Shown: positions 37,112-48,200 of the stretch, in pieces
How positions within the stretch are numbered: position 1 is the first letter of the stretch
Layout: each line of letters opens with the position of its first letter
Source of the DNA: Poa pratensis
Lineage: Eukaryota; Streptophyta; Magnoliopsida; Poales; Poaceae
Assembly: GCA_947311845.1 (NCBI GenBank)
Contig: CAMZMU010000081.1
Location: 3,816,701 to 3,880,700 of the forward strand
Reading direction: 5' to 3'
Length of the DNA stretch: 64,000 nucleotides
Translations under genes and position numbers: made by a program
The notes under the pieces: generated by a model
Database searches by the model: none
Seen by the model: only the letters and a program-made list of their open reading frames with translations
What the model was told of the DNA's origin: nothing

Positions 37112-37249
37112 TAGTTTCATACTTTTCCTTGTTTTTTTAGTTCGATGTGTGGACTATGCTTCCTGCGTAATCAGCATATTTTTTGCATTACAAAACAATG
37201 CAACGTGGAACAGAGCTATAATATGTAATTAGGTCTTGTTATTAATCTT

Positions 37250-38581
37250 TCAGAGGTATATATCAACCATGTCCTCTCAGCAATGCTGGTTTTCCAACTG
37301 CTAGTTTTTGACCCTCCTCTATGGCTAGTGAAAGCAGTTGACAAACTGCGTAGAGGGTTTCTTTAGAGCAACGAGGAGATTGCACAGGGGGGCGCTGCCT
37401 TGTGCGCAGGGGTGCTATATGTAGGCCAAAGGAGCTAGGTGGGCTTGCAATTCCAGACTTACAAGCAAAAGGGCTAAAAGGGCTTGCCCTGCGCGTCAGA
37501 TGGCTCTGGCAAAGCTGGACACAAACAGAAAAACCTTGGCTGCACCTACTCAAGCACGATATGAAGGCCAAATCTTTGTTCAACGCTGCTGTTGTTTACT
37601 CCCTTGGTGATGGAAACAAATTGGATTTTTGGAGAGACCCTTGGCTAGATGGGCAATGCCTAGCGTCTACCTGGCCAACCCTGTTCAAGTACTGCACCAA
37701 GAGGAACTTGTCGGTCAAGGCAGCCCTGGAACAAGATAAATGGATGTGCCACTTTAAAAGGGACCTGCCAGCTGATGCAGTCGTAGAGTTCATGGAGCTG
37801 TCCAATCGCTTGGATACAGTGCAGCTGCAAGAGAACACCGAAGATTCAGTCGCTTGGAAGCTCACGGCAGATGGCAAATTCAGCTCTGCTTCGGCTTATG
37901 CTGTGCAGTTTGAAGGATCAACACGCACCTACTTTAAAGAAATCATATGGGAGTATGGGACAGTGATGCCCCGCTGAAATGCCGCATCTTCGCATGGTTG
38001 GCGATCCTTGGCAAGTGCGGCGGACTGCTTGATGAAGAAGGGATGGCCACACAACGCAGCTTGCGTCTTTTGCCTCGCTGAGCCTGAGACTGCCCTGCAC
38101 CTGTTGGCCTCCTGCCCGGTGATCATCAGGATTTGGGAGAGGATCATCTCCATGGCCCAGCTCCCTCCTGCCATGGTACCCACGACGGACACTGCCTCTC
38201 TGGAGAATTGGATGCTCACCTCTCGCGCCTTGCTGCCAGCACCATCAAGGAAAAATTGGAATGCCGTGGTTCACCTAACTTGGTGGAATGTGTGGAAAGA
38301 GCGACCAACAGGATATTTCAGAACAAAGCAGTACCCCTGAGCCGCATCCACAGTTGCATCATAGAGGAAGCGAGATCGTGGTGACATGCAGGAAAGACTA
38401 GAGCAGACATGTTGCTCCACAGACCCAGGGAACCAGACTGATGTGGGGTTTTTTCTATCTTTTTTGGAGCCTTGGCAATTTCAGGCTTTTTTTGCGTTCG
38501 TTTTTTTATCTTTGTACGTCTTGTACTACTCTTCTAAAGCAATGAATAAGCAGCTCCGACTGCGGTTTCGTCCAAAAAAAA
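37250..38581 (+). mobile_element. 5'-truncated LINE, plus strand
   Basis: It contains the C-terminal ORF2 region: LRRGFLW, PKELGGLAIPDLQAKGLKGLALRVRWLW, FWRDPWLDG, then the zf-RVT part CRIFAWLAILGKC, CVFCLAEPETALHLLASCP and VHLTWWNVWKER. There are frameshifts near 37970 and 38310. A tail with AATGAATAAGCAG ends in nine As (38573-38581). The catalytic reverse-transcriptase half is missing. No convincing TSD was seen. Confidence 0.8.
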
Positions 38582-38713
38582 ACTATAGCAGACTAGATAT
38601 CTTGAATGCATGAAATTCTTTGGTTAGTAAATACATATATATATCGTTTCTTCATGTTTATTATGTTACATTTGTCATACTAATCAACACAAATGTCTGC
38701 TCGTAAACCAATG

Positions 38714-39398
38714 TGCCGTGGTATTTCGCACGACAGTGCCATCAGGGGATGACTTCTTGCGTGGGGACTCAGGTGGCGTACGACGGCGTACGCACGGGAT
38801 CGGATTCGAGCAAGGTTGACACCGAGACGTACCAAGGTTCAGGGCCCTCGTGTGGAGGTAACACCTCTACTCCTGCCTAGTTGTGTATAAGAGAATCACA
38901 TGGGCTACAATGGTGCTCCTTGAGCTGTATGCAGCGTTCTCTTCCTTAGTCAGGGCTATGGGGGGTAATGAGGCAATTTAGGTTCCAACCTCCTATCAGG
39001 AAAATCCGGCTCCACTTATATAGTGCGAGGAGCCGGCACACAGAATTACACGACCGGCTACCGGGCTGCCAGATGGTCTTCGCGTGTGGGACTGTGCCAC
39101 CGTCCATGAGGTGGCACTGACGGCCTGCAGGCTAGTCTGCTCCTCCTGTCCCGTCGAGGTAGGCTGCAGAGGGGAAGGTGGCGTGCGGCCGCCTTCCTTG
39201 ACTTTGGTGACCAACGTTGTACTATCCTTTGTCTTCTAGCCCTTGTCACCCGGGAAGGGTATCTGATGTGCCAGTTGTGGCGTATAGCTCAGTAGGCTGT
39301 AGCGTAGGAGCCAGCTGGCGGTATTCGGCGAGCCGGCTAACTCGGAGCATCCGGTAGATTCCGGATAGTTGTGACCACCCGGGGATTATATCCTGACA
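38714..39398 (+). mobile_element. Solo LTR, 685 bp, with CAATG TSD
   Basis: Starts TGCCGTGGTATTTCGCACG and ends TATATCCTGACA. The exact duplication CAATG is at 38709-38713 and 39399-39403. A TATA-like TTATATAGTGCGAGG lies near 39016. No primer-binding site or internal region follows. Probably a Gypsy or unclassified LTR family, unrelated to the BARE-like LTRs here. Confidence 0.75.
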
Positions 39399-39403
39399 CA
39401 ATG

Positions 39404-40587
39404 CCTAGCTGGTCCAACAAATGCATCATAAGGTGACAAATTCCAGTTTACTTCATATGTTCTTCTAGTTGATCAACCAGATAGGCAGCATATTTACATA
39501 TTCAATCCTTCAAATAGTTCATCAAATCTGGATGTTACTACATAAGGGAGTTACTGATTGATGTTTCAAATGGTCATAAAACGTTACCTTGTTTGTACGT
39601 GGTTGCGCACATACAGGTTAAGTGGTCTCGTTACTTTACAAAAAAGGTTATTTGTTCAATTACATTTCAATATAACTATAGTTTATAACTAGCTCTCTTT
39701 CTTGGAATACTACACCAGATATTTGCTCACTAGAGGCTGGGGCACTCTTCGGCACACCTCTAGATCAGTCATATATGCTATCCCATCGAACATTTGTCCA
39801 TGCTACTGCCTGCTGCGCCTTCTCACTTGAAAAGTGCAAAGGGCTTGTTTGGTTACCTGCGCGTCTCCATTTTCCACTATTCTATGCAACTTTTATTCTA
39901 TGCAACCTTCATCACGTTTGGTTTCTCGGGTTACACCATGTTTTTGCGCACACACACATGTGGGACAAGCAACGCTCTCCACTTAGTGCCTTTATAATTA
40001 TAGCTCGAATCAAAATAAAGTGTACATGAAAACTATGCGACTCGACGAGTAGGTTCCATTTCCATGCTCGGTTTTGAGTTTCGTCGACCGTAACTTATCA
40101 ATTTTGAACCGATGTTCGGAACTTTTTTAGATGATTTTTGTCAAATTTGTCGCACTCGGTTGACCGTTTGAACTATCCTTTGACGAGCATGTTCAACTCG
40201 ACATTTTGCACAACTTTCGTGTTGTAATTTTTGTGTTTCAGAGGTTATATACGAGTAAAGTTTGTACCTCATATATGTAAGTTTATACTACGCCTAGCGC
40301 TGCTGAAATTAGATTCTTGGTGTGGCTTTTGTTAGAATGTTTAAGGATGATTCCAAAAATTGTGAAACATCGAGTCGTCTGGCATATTAATTAGCCTACC
40401 AAAGTCTGGCATATTAATTAGCCTACCAAATAAGGATGCGTCTTTTTTGCTTAATTCTTTGGTAATATGTGGAATTGATGATGTGTGACTTGCGGTTCGC
40501 TTGAGTTCTTCAATGATTTTTTGTGTGGGGTCACGTACCTTCATCCCTGTTATGTATGAAATCAAGGCAGCATACTGCAACATTATT
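39404..40587. other. Intergenic, no supported gene
   Basis: AT-rich sequence. GGGCTTGTTTGGTTACC near 39840 resembles a Harbinger or hAT terminal repeat, but no partner end was found. A 24-bp tandem duplication (unit containing TCTGGCATATTAATTAGCC) lies near 40379-40427. Confidence 0.35.
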
Positions 40588-40848
40588 TTGTACTCCATCC
40601 ATTTCTGGAGGTGAGCATAAGGTTTAAGAGTTCTGTCTTGCTCATCTCTTTCCTCGGTTTCTCTTCACCAAAGCAAGAGATGAGAGAATAGGAATTTGTT
40701 AGCTTGTTTTTTTGTGACACGATTAAGGGCAAATTAGTAACGCAGTGACTTAAGTTGCATTTGAAGTGTAGAAGAGCAAGTATCGTGGGAAAAATTAGAG
40801 AGGCTAAGGGAACCTCTATTTTGAATTGGAGGGAGTTTCAGACATTGG
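40588..40848. mobile_element. Degenerate Stowaway/Mariner-like MITE
   Basis: TACTCCATCCATTTCTGGAG at the left and TTTTGAATTGGAGGGAGT at the right are imperfect inverted repeats of the CTCCCTCC Stowaway type. The interior is AT-rich. Age has blurred the ends. Confidence 0.4.
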
Positions 40849-41222
40849 CTTGATTTAATTTTTTCACTTTTAAGCTTGAGCATAAGTGGTTGTGTCACAA
40901 TTACATTTCAATACCCTGTAGATTATAAATGTGAACTGTTTCATGGAAAACCAAGCTTTAGTTATATTAACATTTATCAAGAAAACATGTCGCGCTAGCA
41001 TTTATGAAGGAACATATTTGCAGTAGCGCTAACCGTAGTATATCTGTAGCAGCTTATGGAGTTCCGCCATGTTATTAGTTGATGGTGCAAGTCAGCATGT
41101 CTCCTGTTTATGATTAATTATTTATCGTAGGACCTTGTATCTGCAAATTAACATTTACATGCAGGAATCAAATATCTTAACTTTTGAGTGTCTAACAAAC
41201 TCTTGTGTTGTGCTGACTGCAG
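40849..41222. other. Upstream region or intron of the eIF3g-like gene
   Basis: Nothing is called as a gene. It ends in TGTGCTGACTGCAG, a good splice acceptor for the exon that follows. A 5' exon comparable to the one in the frameshifted copy was not recognised here. Confidence 0.35.
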
Positions 41223-41698
41223 AACCATATAAGATGGGCTTTAATTCCTTCCGAGTAATGGCCTACTGGAAAGATCCAGGTCAAGACAATTGCTGCATCT
41301 GTGGAGATAATGAACATCGGCAGCACTTCTGCTCCTTCAACTATATCTATGGACTATATCATCCTTGGACTTGCAGAGCAGACTGCCCTCCTGGACAACA
41401 CAGAATCACTTCCAAAGACCATGGCAAGTTCCTGCGTTGTTTGGTACGCGTGAACAACTTACCGGCAACCTTCAAGGCATGTGATCTTGCGACACTATTC
41501 AAACCCTTCGGACAGCTGCTGATGTGGGATGCTCCATTGTGGTATGCTCCGCGGTTAACTGGTGCTCGTAGGTGTAGGGGATATGGTGTTGTCTCCTTTA
41601 AGAACCGTGAAGATGGAGAGAAAGCCATCGAGGAGCTTAATGGCTATGATGCAGGCAGGCAGAAACTGAGAGTCGACTGGGTTTATCCTTCTCTGTAG
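41223..41698 (+). CDS. eIF3g-like zinc-finger/RRM protein, intact terminal exon
   Basis: After the acceptor CTGCAG, the frame holds ATG at 41234 and runs uninterrupted to TAG at 41696, 154 residues from that ATG. A Cys/His cluster (NCCICGDNEHRQHFC, then TCRADC) precedes a complete RRM: RNP2-like LVRVNNLP, RNP1-like CRGYGVVSF, then EDGEKAIEELNGYD and the end KLRVDWVYPSL. The zinc knuckle followed by a C-terminal RRM ending in a V-W motif is the eIF3g layout, but the sequence is too diverged for a simple orthologue. Unlike the copy at 35937-37111 it has no frameshift. An upstream exon probably exists, so the true start is uncertain. Confidence 0.65.
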
Positions 41699-42705
41699 TC
41701 AAGTGAGTGCTTTGTGATCAAATCATTTGTATGCAAGTTAATCTCCACTATTTATTATAATAGTAACAAAAGAGCGAACTTTAAACTTTTGCATGTCCAA
41801 ACACCACAAACCTTTGCATGAACCTTGCGCACCACAAACCTTTGCATGAACCTTGAGCACCCAAGCATCTTTTTTAGATCAAAGGCTCCAAAAGCCCACA
41901 CGGACACGAGTACAAGTACAGACATCGAACACGCTGGGGATACCAGCTTGCAAATGAAGCACAAAGAGAGAAAAACAACGCCTAAACAACAAAGAGAAAG
42001 ACTGCAACAAGCATTGACAGAAACAGGAAATTAAGCGTCCTAGGTTTGGCATCTTCATCTTCGGCCAGCAGGAACAGGGCATTGCCGGATCAAGCCACAA
42101 CCTTCACCGGGATCACGAAGCTAAGTGTTTTTACCTATTATAAGTTTGTATTTTTTTTGTCATAATAACAATTAAAGAAGTGGCTTCGCCCTTTATTTTT
42201 CAGATAGGAGAACTTGTTTCTATTTTATGGATCCGGGCTCGCCTTTCGAGGTGACGCCACTTTCCTCCGATCAAGGAACGAAACCAACTCAGGTTGGCGT
42301 AACTTAGGGCAACCATCCAGAGTACAGGTCAATCTCCTATTTGAAATGGGTGACAAGAAGAAGACTAATCACTCACCCCCAACCCCCTCTAGGGGGCTCC
42401 AGCTCATGGATATTTTTATCGAAGAAGGAGAGGCGCCTGCAGCATGCCCGGACATCGAGTCGTGGTTCCAATCAAGGAACCCTAACTCTTGCTTCCTGTC
42501 TTCTTCCTCTGATCGAAAACTGCAGAGCTTCGTGGACCATGGCATGATTGGTTAATCAGCACTGGAACAGAATAATTGTTACGCGCCTCGGCTGCGGCTG
42601 CACCATGGTCCTCCGGAGGGCCGGTTCTCCGGCCCCCGTAGTTTCCCCTGCATGACAATTGACAAATAGGCACGGTTCAGTACTTCGATCAGTTAGGATC
42701 GGTAG
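41699..42705. other. Intergenic with possible LINE tail and small repeats
   Basis: A tandem duplication of CACCACAAACCTTTGCATGA lies near 41802 and 41830. On the minus strand the sequence from about 42110 down to 41869 ends CTTTTGGAGCCTTTGATCTA followed by As, as in a LINE or retrogene tail. ORFs at 42214-42555 have no recognised domain. Confidence 0.35.
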
Positions 42706-43671
42706 CTAGCTTTGATACGAGGAAGGGAAACCTACGGTCTTGTCCCACATCAAGCCGCAGGCGTTGCAGAGCGTTCTGGAGCCGTCGGGGCCACGCCGCA
42801 TCTTGGGCGTCGCGTCGCTGCGTTTCCCGCAGTTGCCGCACAGTGTCAGTGACTCGCTGCCGGTGGCGGTGCTGCTCTTGGCAGGCGACACGAACCTCCC
42901 TCTCGTGCGTCTCATCCTGAATCAATCAGCACCGACCACATGAAGATCAATGAGCAGCGCTACATACTGGGATCGATTGGACTCGCTCGGCCGGCGACTG
43001 AGAGCGACCTCCCTGCGGCAGCTGTAGTCCGCCTTCACCACGGCCCTCAGCCTCTTCCTCATCTTCTTCGTCCTGTACCGCATCAGCGCCGCCGGGCTGT
43101 CGAAGTCCGGGGGCACCACGATGGGCGGTACCTGATCGATGATGGAAACAGTTCAGAGACGCTCATCGTTCCGTGCTGTTCCGTGCTAGGGCTACTTTAG
43201 GATACCAGATAGGTGAGATATGGTTTAACGTTGGCGCTTTCTGCATTTTCTGCTGCAGGTTCCTGTCCGTGTAGCAGCGACAGAATGGTTTCCACCTTGC
43301 ATGCATCAACGTATATACAGTTTAAAAATGTTTTGGCTAATTTTTCACTACTTTCCATACATCGTATTTGCAATAGCGGAATGAATGCTCCCGATCGAGC
43401 AAGTGATCGAACCGCTCCTCCTCCTCACCTTGTGCGGCTGCACCGAGTCGAACTCGAACCTCCGGCCGTCGTACCCCATCACCAGCTTCTCCTCTCCAAC
43501 CTGCGTCTCCGCCCCCGCCGCCCGCTGCTGCTCCTCCGTCTCCATACAGGCCGCTTGTTCGGCCGCGAACGCGTCGTCGCCATCGAGTTCCGGGAAGAAG
43601 AGGTCCGGAGGCAACACGAAATCGAAATCGTCGGCGCCGGCGCAGCTGGACGACAACGGCTGCTGCTGCAT
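42706..43671 (-). CDS. ZIM-like (TIFY/CCT/GATA) class-C GATA factor with damaged splice donor
   Basis: Three exons on the minus strand: 43429-43671 (ATG at 43671), 42999-43131 and 42706-42916. Exon 1 is acidic and ends with a degenerate TIFY-like block ([17 protein letters not shown]). Exon 2 starts [15 protein letters not shown] and carries the CCT region ([18 protein letters not shown], then CRREVAL). Exon 3 completes it ([14 protein letters not shown]) and has a GATA finger, [18 protein letters not shown]...CNACGLMW. Family knowledge: nuclear DNA-binding regulators. Intron 1 fits phase 0. The exon 2 donor reads CTCA^GTCGCC; one more G (CTCAG^GTCGCC) would restore VALRMRRT, but as written splicing yields a stop (AGA TGA) before the finger. 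The exon 3 end may be read-through of a lost donor. Confidence 0.75.
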
Positions 43672-45227
43672 TGGTAATGCGTGCAACAACGGTGCGTGGG
43701 AGAAGCTAGCTCAAAAACCTCTCCGGGAAAGCGACGAGCATCGGAGAGTAACAAACGCGTGCTAGATATTACTACTACTTTCGGACTACAAGAACCTGCG
43801 CGAAGCTTACACTGCGATTCATGTAGAGCGAGCCAGATATCTTGTGTACAATTATGCTGAGCTGAAATATCCCTTGATTAACTGGGTTCATAGCTGATAG
43901 CTTGTAAGCTCTTTCGAATCGGAAAATTGTTTTGGCACCTGGACACCAGTGATCCCTCTTTTTTTAAAAAAAATCGAAAATCCCACTTTTCAGTTTTAAA
44001 AAACTCCGGAAAAAATTATATGGATGCATGTACATATGTGTATACGCACTAAATTTCATTTAGAAATACGTTATATTGTAGGCTACACAAAGAAGACAAA
44101 ATTCGGGACAGAATAGGGGATTTTACTATACTTCATACATCCACAAATTTGTTATTTTTCTGTAACCCGAAATAATACGTATTTTAAAACGAAACTTTGC
44201 CAAATATATACACCATGTATATGTATTCACGTTGAAAAAATTGAAATTTTTTGAAACACAAAAGTATTATTTTCAAAAAAAATTAAAAAAAGGGGATCAT
44301 TGTGCCCATTTGCACCAAATTTGAGTAGGCTATATTTCTGTCGAACGATTATAGCGCCATCCTTGATGAAGAAACCAAGGGTAATGCTATGCTTCCATTT
44401 TCTAGAAAGCTAGTAATGCCTCCTCCTAAGCAGACTAAACTGGCAATCCATACTTCAATATCAAGGCCCGCTAGGCTGGCGCATGGCAAGAGAAAATGTT
44501 GTGATACATGGAATTATCCCCCTCACTATTGATTCATCTTCATCCCACAGTAGACTGCGACAGCTTCAGTGAATTCATGTCATGCATCTTTTTCAACAGA
44601 ACACGTCTTCTTACCTGAAAAACTTTGGCAACAACACAAATCTCAAAGCTCTTGACCAAACTGTGTCTAGCTTCTGAAGAATCGGAAGGTACTGTCTCTC
44701 AAGGGAACAACAGAACACGTGCAAAGGGATTTTCAATACACCAAATCCATGCCCACACTTGCTATCATGGAACTCTGGATTTCACCAGCTGTAGTAATAA
44801 TTATTGCCCACATTTCTAATATAAGAACCGAAACCATCAACAAATCCATTAGTCTCCCCATTCACCGGCTTACAACAATATCAAGTCACACAACTATACC
44901 CTTGTATACAAGCCCCCTACCAAAATCTTATGTACTCAAACTTTGCTTTCAAAATGAAGCGACATCTAGCCTAGGAGGGCGGCCTTTACACCTAATTTAC
45001 GGAAACTAAATATGCATGCACCCTTGCCTGAAAGGCAAGATGATAAACCTTGAAAAAATCGTCACGGGCATGCATCGAGAGCAACCTCCTGTAGCAACCG
45101 ATGGATATGCCATGGCACTCAGATGGCCAAACATTCTGCTGTTTTCCCCTGTCCCCTCGCACCACCTGTCCTTTACCACTTTCAGATCGTTGCCTTCATC
45201 AGGGGACCAGCAAAGTTCTAAGACGTC
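43672..45227. promoter_or_regulatory. Upstream region of the GATA gene, intergenic to UBP12/13
   Basis: It holds the promoter side of the GATA gene (about 43672-43900) and a probable MITE, then AT-rich sequence with no gene. The right part includes the 3' UTR of the next minus-strand gene, whose stop codon is at 45228. Confidence 0.4.
43931..44325. mobile_element. Foldback MITE-like element
   Basis: The left end (TTGGCACCTGGACACCAGTG, then ATCCCTCTTTTTTTAA) pairs with the right end (TTAAAAAAAGGGGATC, then ATTGTGCCCATTTGCACCAA) as imperfect inverted repeats of about 35 bp. The centre is AT-rich. The TSD was not resolved. Confidence 0.5.
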
Positions 45228-48200
45228 TTAGTTGTAAATCCTCACCGGCTTCTCATGTGTGTGACGATTCTGCAGGTAGATCAAACCACCAGAAGACATA
45301 TTAAGACACATGTCCTTGTGAACTAAGCAAAGGGAACATCAGGCGGAACCCAAGTCAAAATATTTTTGTTGAAAATCACAAGGCTTGCACAAAATCCCGC
45401 TATAACAAGGAAGCTCTGGTACCAAGACCACACAGTAGGGATACAGCGTATCTATGCCCAAGCATGAGTGATAGCTAAGATTCTTAAGACCATGATCAAA
45501 AAATAATGCAAGGCTTGTACGAAATCCTGTAACAGCAAGGAAAGCTCCTCTGGTACAAAGACCAACAAGTATGGCCACAACACAGCCACACCCAAGCATG
45601 ACTAAGGTAAAACTTGTGTCCAAAGTCTGCTAGATTCACTTCCCAGCAAGATAACTGCATACCTGATTGGCTGTATAGGCCCTTTTTGGTGCAGTATCAG
45701 TATGCTCCAACCCAAGATACTGTTCCCAAGCTCCATAGACATCCCTCCTCTGAAGAAACCAGAAGAGAAAATAAGTCAGATACCATCGAAAACAAAATGT
45801 ATGGGTGTAAAAGCCCTGCAGGAAAAAACAAACATTTACCTGGAAACGAGCAGATACAACATCTGAATCTTCTAGATAGTCTGGCCGATTCATAGATATG
45901 AATGCAAATTTCCACTGATCACACAAGCATGAATATGTATATTAGTTCAGTAGCTATACAATATATTCCCTCCGTTTTTTAATATAAGATGTTTTAGCAT
46001 TTGTCCACATTCACATATATCTAGATGTATGTAGACATATTTTAATGTGTATGTGCACTCATATTAGTATGTATGTAGACAACATGTTGGATAGCTAAAA
46101 CTTCTTATATTCATGCACGGAGGGAGTATTTGTTAACTCGTACCACAATGCAGTGCAACCCAAGGTAAAAGACCAAAAAAACAAGGATACAAACAGAACA
46201 GGCATGAAACATCAAAAGAAACTTCCCCGAATTAAGTTTCAAAAGGCTTGTCTGGAAATTAAAAAAAAATCAAGATCTCTGTATTCTTATCTTAATCTTA
46301 AGCTAACATATGTGGAGGTAGCTCGAGAAATACTTCACGAGGCCTTCTATAAGATAAATATTGTGCTTGCATCACCAATAATAGTTTATGAAAACTGTGG
46401 TTTTAAACTTTTTTGAGAAATTACTAACAAAATTTGAGACTACAGTATGATATGCAAACAACTCAGCTCAGTACACTAGTACAGCACAGCCAGTTGACTA
46501 AAACATTGATGCTGGTTCTAAACATTTGCATCTGTCAGCAACTCAGCATAATTTCAAGATTAACAACCCTATCTGTATCAGGAAAAAACAGTAATTCTAT
46601 GATCCATCTATTAAAGAAAATACTAAGATCACCTTGGAGAATTCCTCATCAGGGATTTGAAGTTTTCTCTGTATGCGCCCCTTTACTTCGGCTAAAGTTT
46701 CACCTTCACGGATAGCGAGAAAAAAAGGATCTCCAAAGTTCTGAATCTGCTGTTGGTCACAACAACAGTGTCAACTGATTGGATAAGCATAACATAAATA
46801 GCATATTCAGTAAAACTAAATCTAGACAAGAATATATAAGAGTGCATACTTGATTCTGAAGAGGATCTTTCGCGAAGTGATAAACATGAATTAAGCGATC
46901 GTGGGGACTCAGATTTTTCTCCTCCTCTGGAACCTATGACAATCGGTAGAAACAGATATGAACACTAAAAAAGAAGCACATACATTTCATGACAGAAGGT
47001 ACGAGAAAATATACATACGAGCATCAAGGGAAGGAAAAGACTCTTGGGAAAGCTCAAACAGAAGTAGAACAGATAATTTCATTACATACCTCTTCAGCAC
47101 GTAGTGTCCAGTACTGATCATTTATATTCTCGATCTTCTCATGAAGTGGAAAGATCTAGGAAAAATATAAATAGTGAGTAAAGATGATCTTTAGCTTATG
47201 AAGCCTTTTGTAAGGTCATTCAAAGATTTCAACTCAAACACTACAGAAACCTCAAGAATAAATAGTAAAAAAATCTCCACAAAGATATGTAATAGAAGCC
47301 TAACAACATGGCATTCAAATGTTTAAGTACCTTATAAATCTTGTGGTAAAAGACCTCTAGGACGCGTAGTTCAGCACTGGGACTGGATAGATCAACCTGT
47401 TGATTAGCAGCACAAAGATTTAAGCCACCGACAAAGAGACAATAATCCATTTCACAGCTGCATAACCTAGATTGTAATGGTGGTGAAAATAAAAAGCTAC
47501 TGCTATAAAAATAAGATGGCAAGGTGTAAGTTAGAAGCGGAAAATCCAGTAGGCATGACCATGTGCTGGAGGGATGAAAACAAGTATGAACAGACTTGCC
47601 TTAACTAAGACTTCAACGAAATGTATATGGGTAGGAGGTTTTTACACATCTAGCTACATATATATGACGAATTAATCTCACCCAAACTGAATAGGGAATA
47701 AAAATGCAGCTGCTTAATTTTATTTTTCCTAAAATCAGCCTCCAGTGATGGATGACTGGTCTCGATGTCACCTATCTCTCAAGAGGTTAGACATGCACTA
47801 TGAAAGACTGCTGGTGAACATATCCAAGGACAATGCATATTGATGTATCCCAATTCCAATAGCATAAATATGTAACACAAAACTAAATAACTCAAGAAAG
47901 GACTGAAAAGGGCGTATAAGTATAACCTTAGTTTTCAAGTCATTAATCACATCAGTGATGGTGCTATTCTTAGGAAGCCTGATGCTGTGAATGACAACCT
48001 AGACAAAGAAGGTCTCATTAGAATGTTGATTTGGCAGCTAAGGATAATTACAAATATATATAAACATATGATTTGCAGTAAAAAGAACCTCCTCCTTAGT
48101 AGCATGGTGGAAAGCAACTTTAAGGGTTTTCAGGAACTGCAATTCAGGCAATGGAATATCCAGTACTTCGTAATACAAGATGTCAGACGTCTGCACCATA

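Noticed and set aside
45228..45663. UBP12/13 ending at the 45663 exon
   Set aside because: Reading past CAG^GTATGC would add a short unrelated tail; the expected terminal exon (NRHTHEKPVRIYN) was found at 45228-45269 in the right phase.
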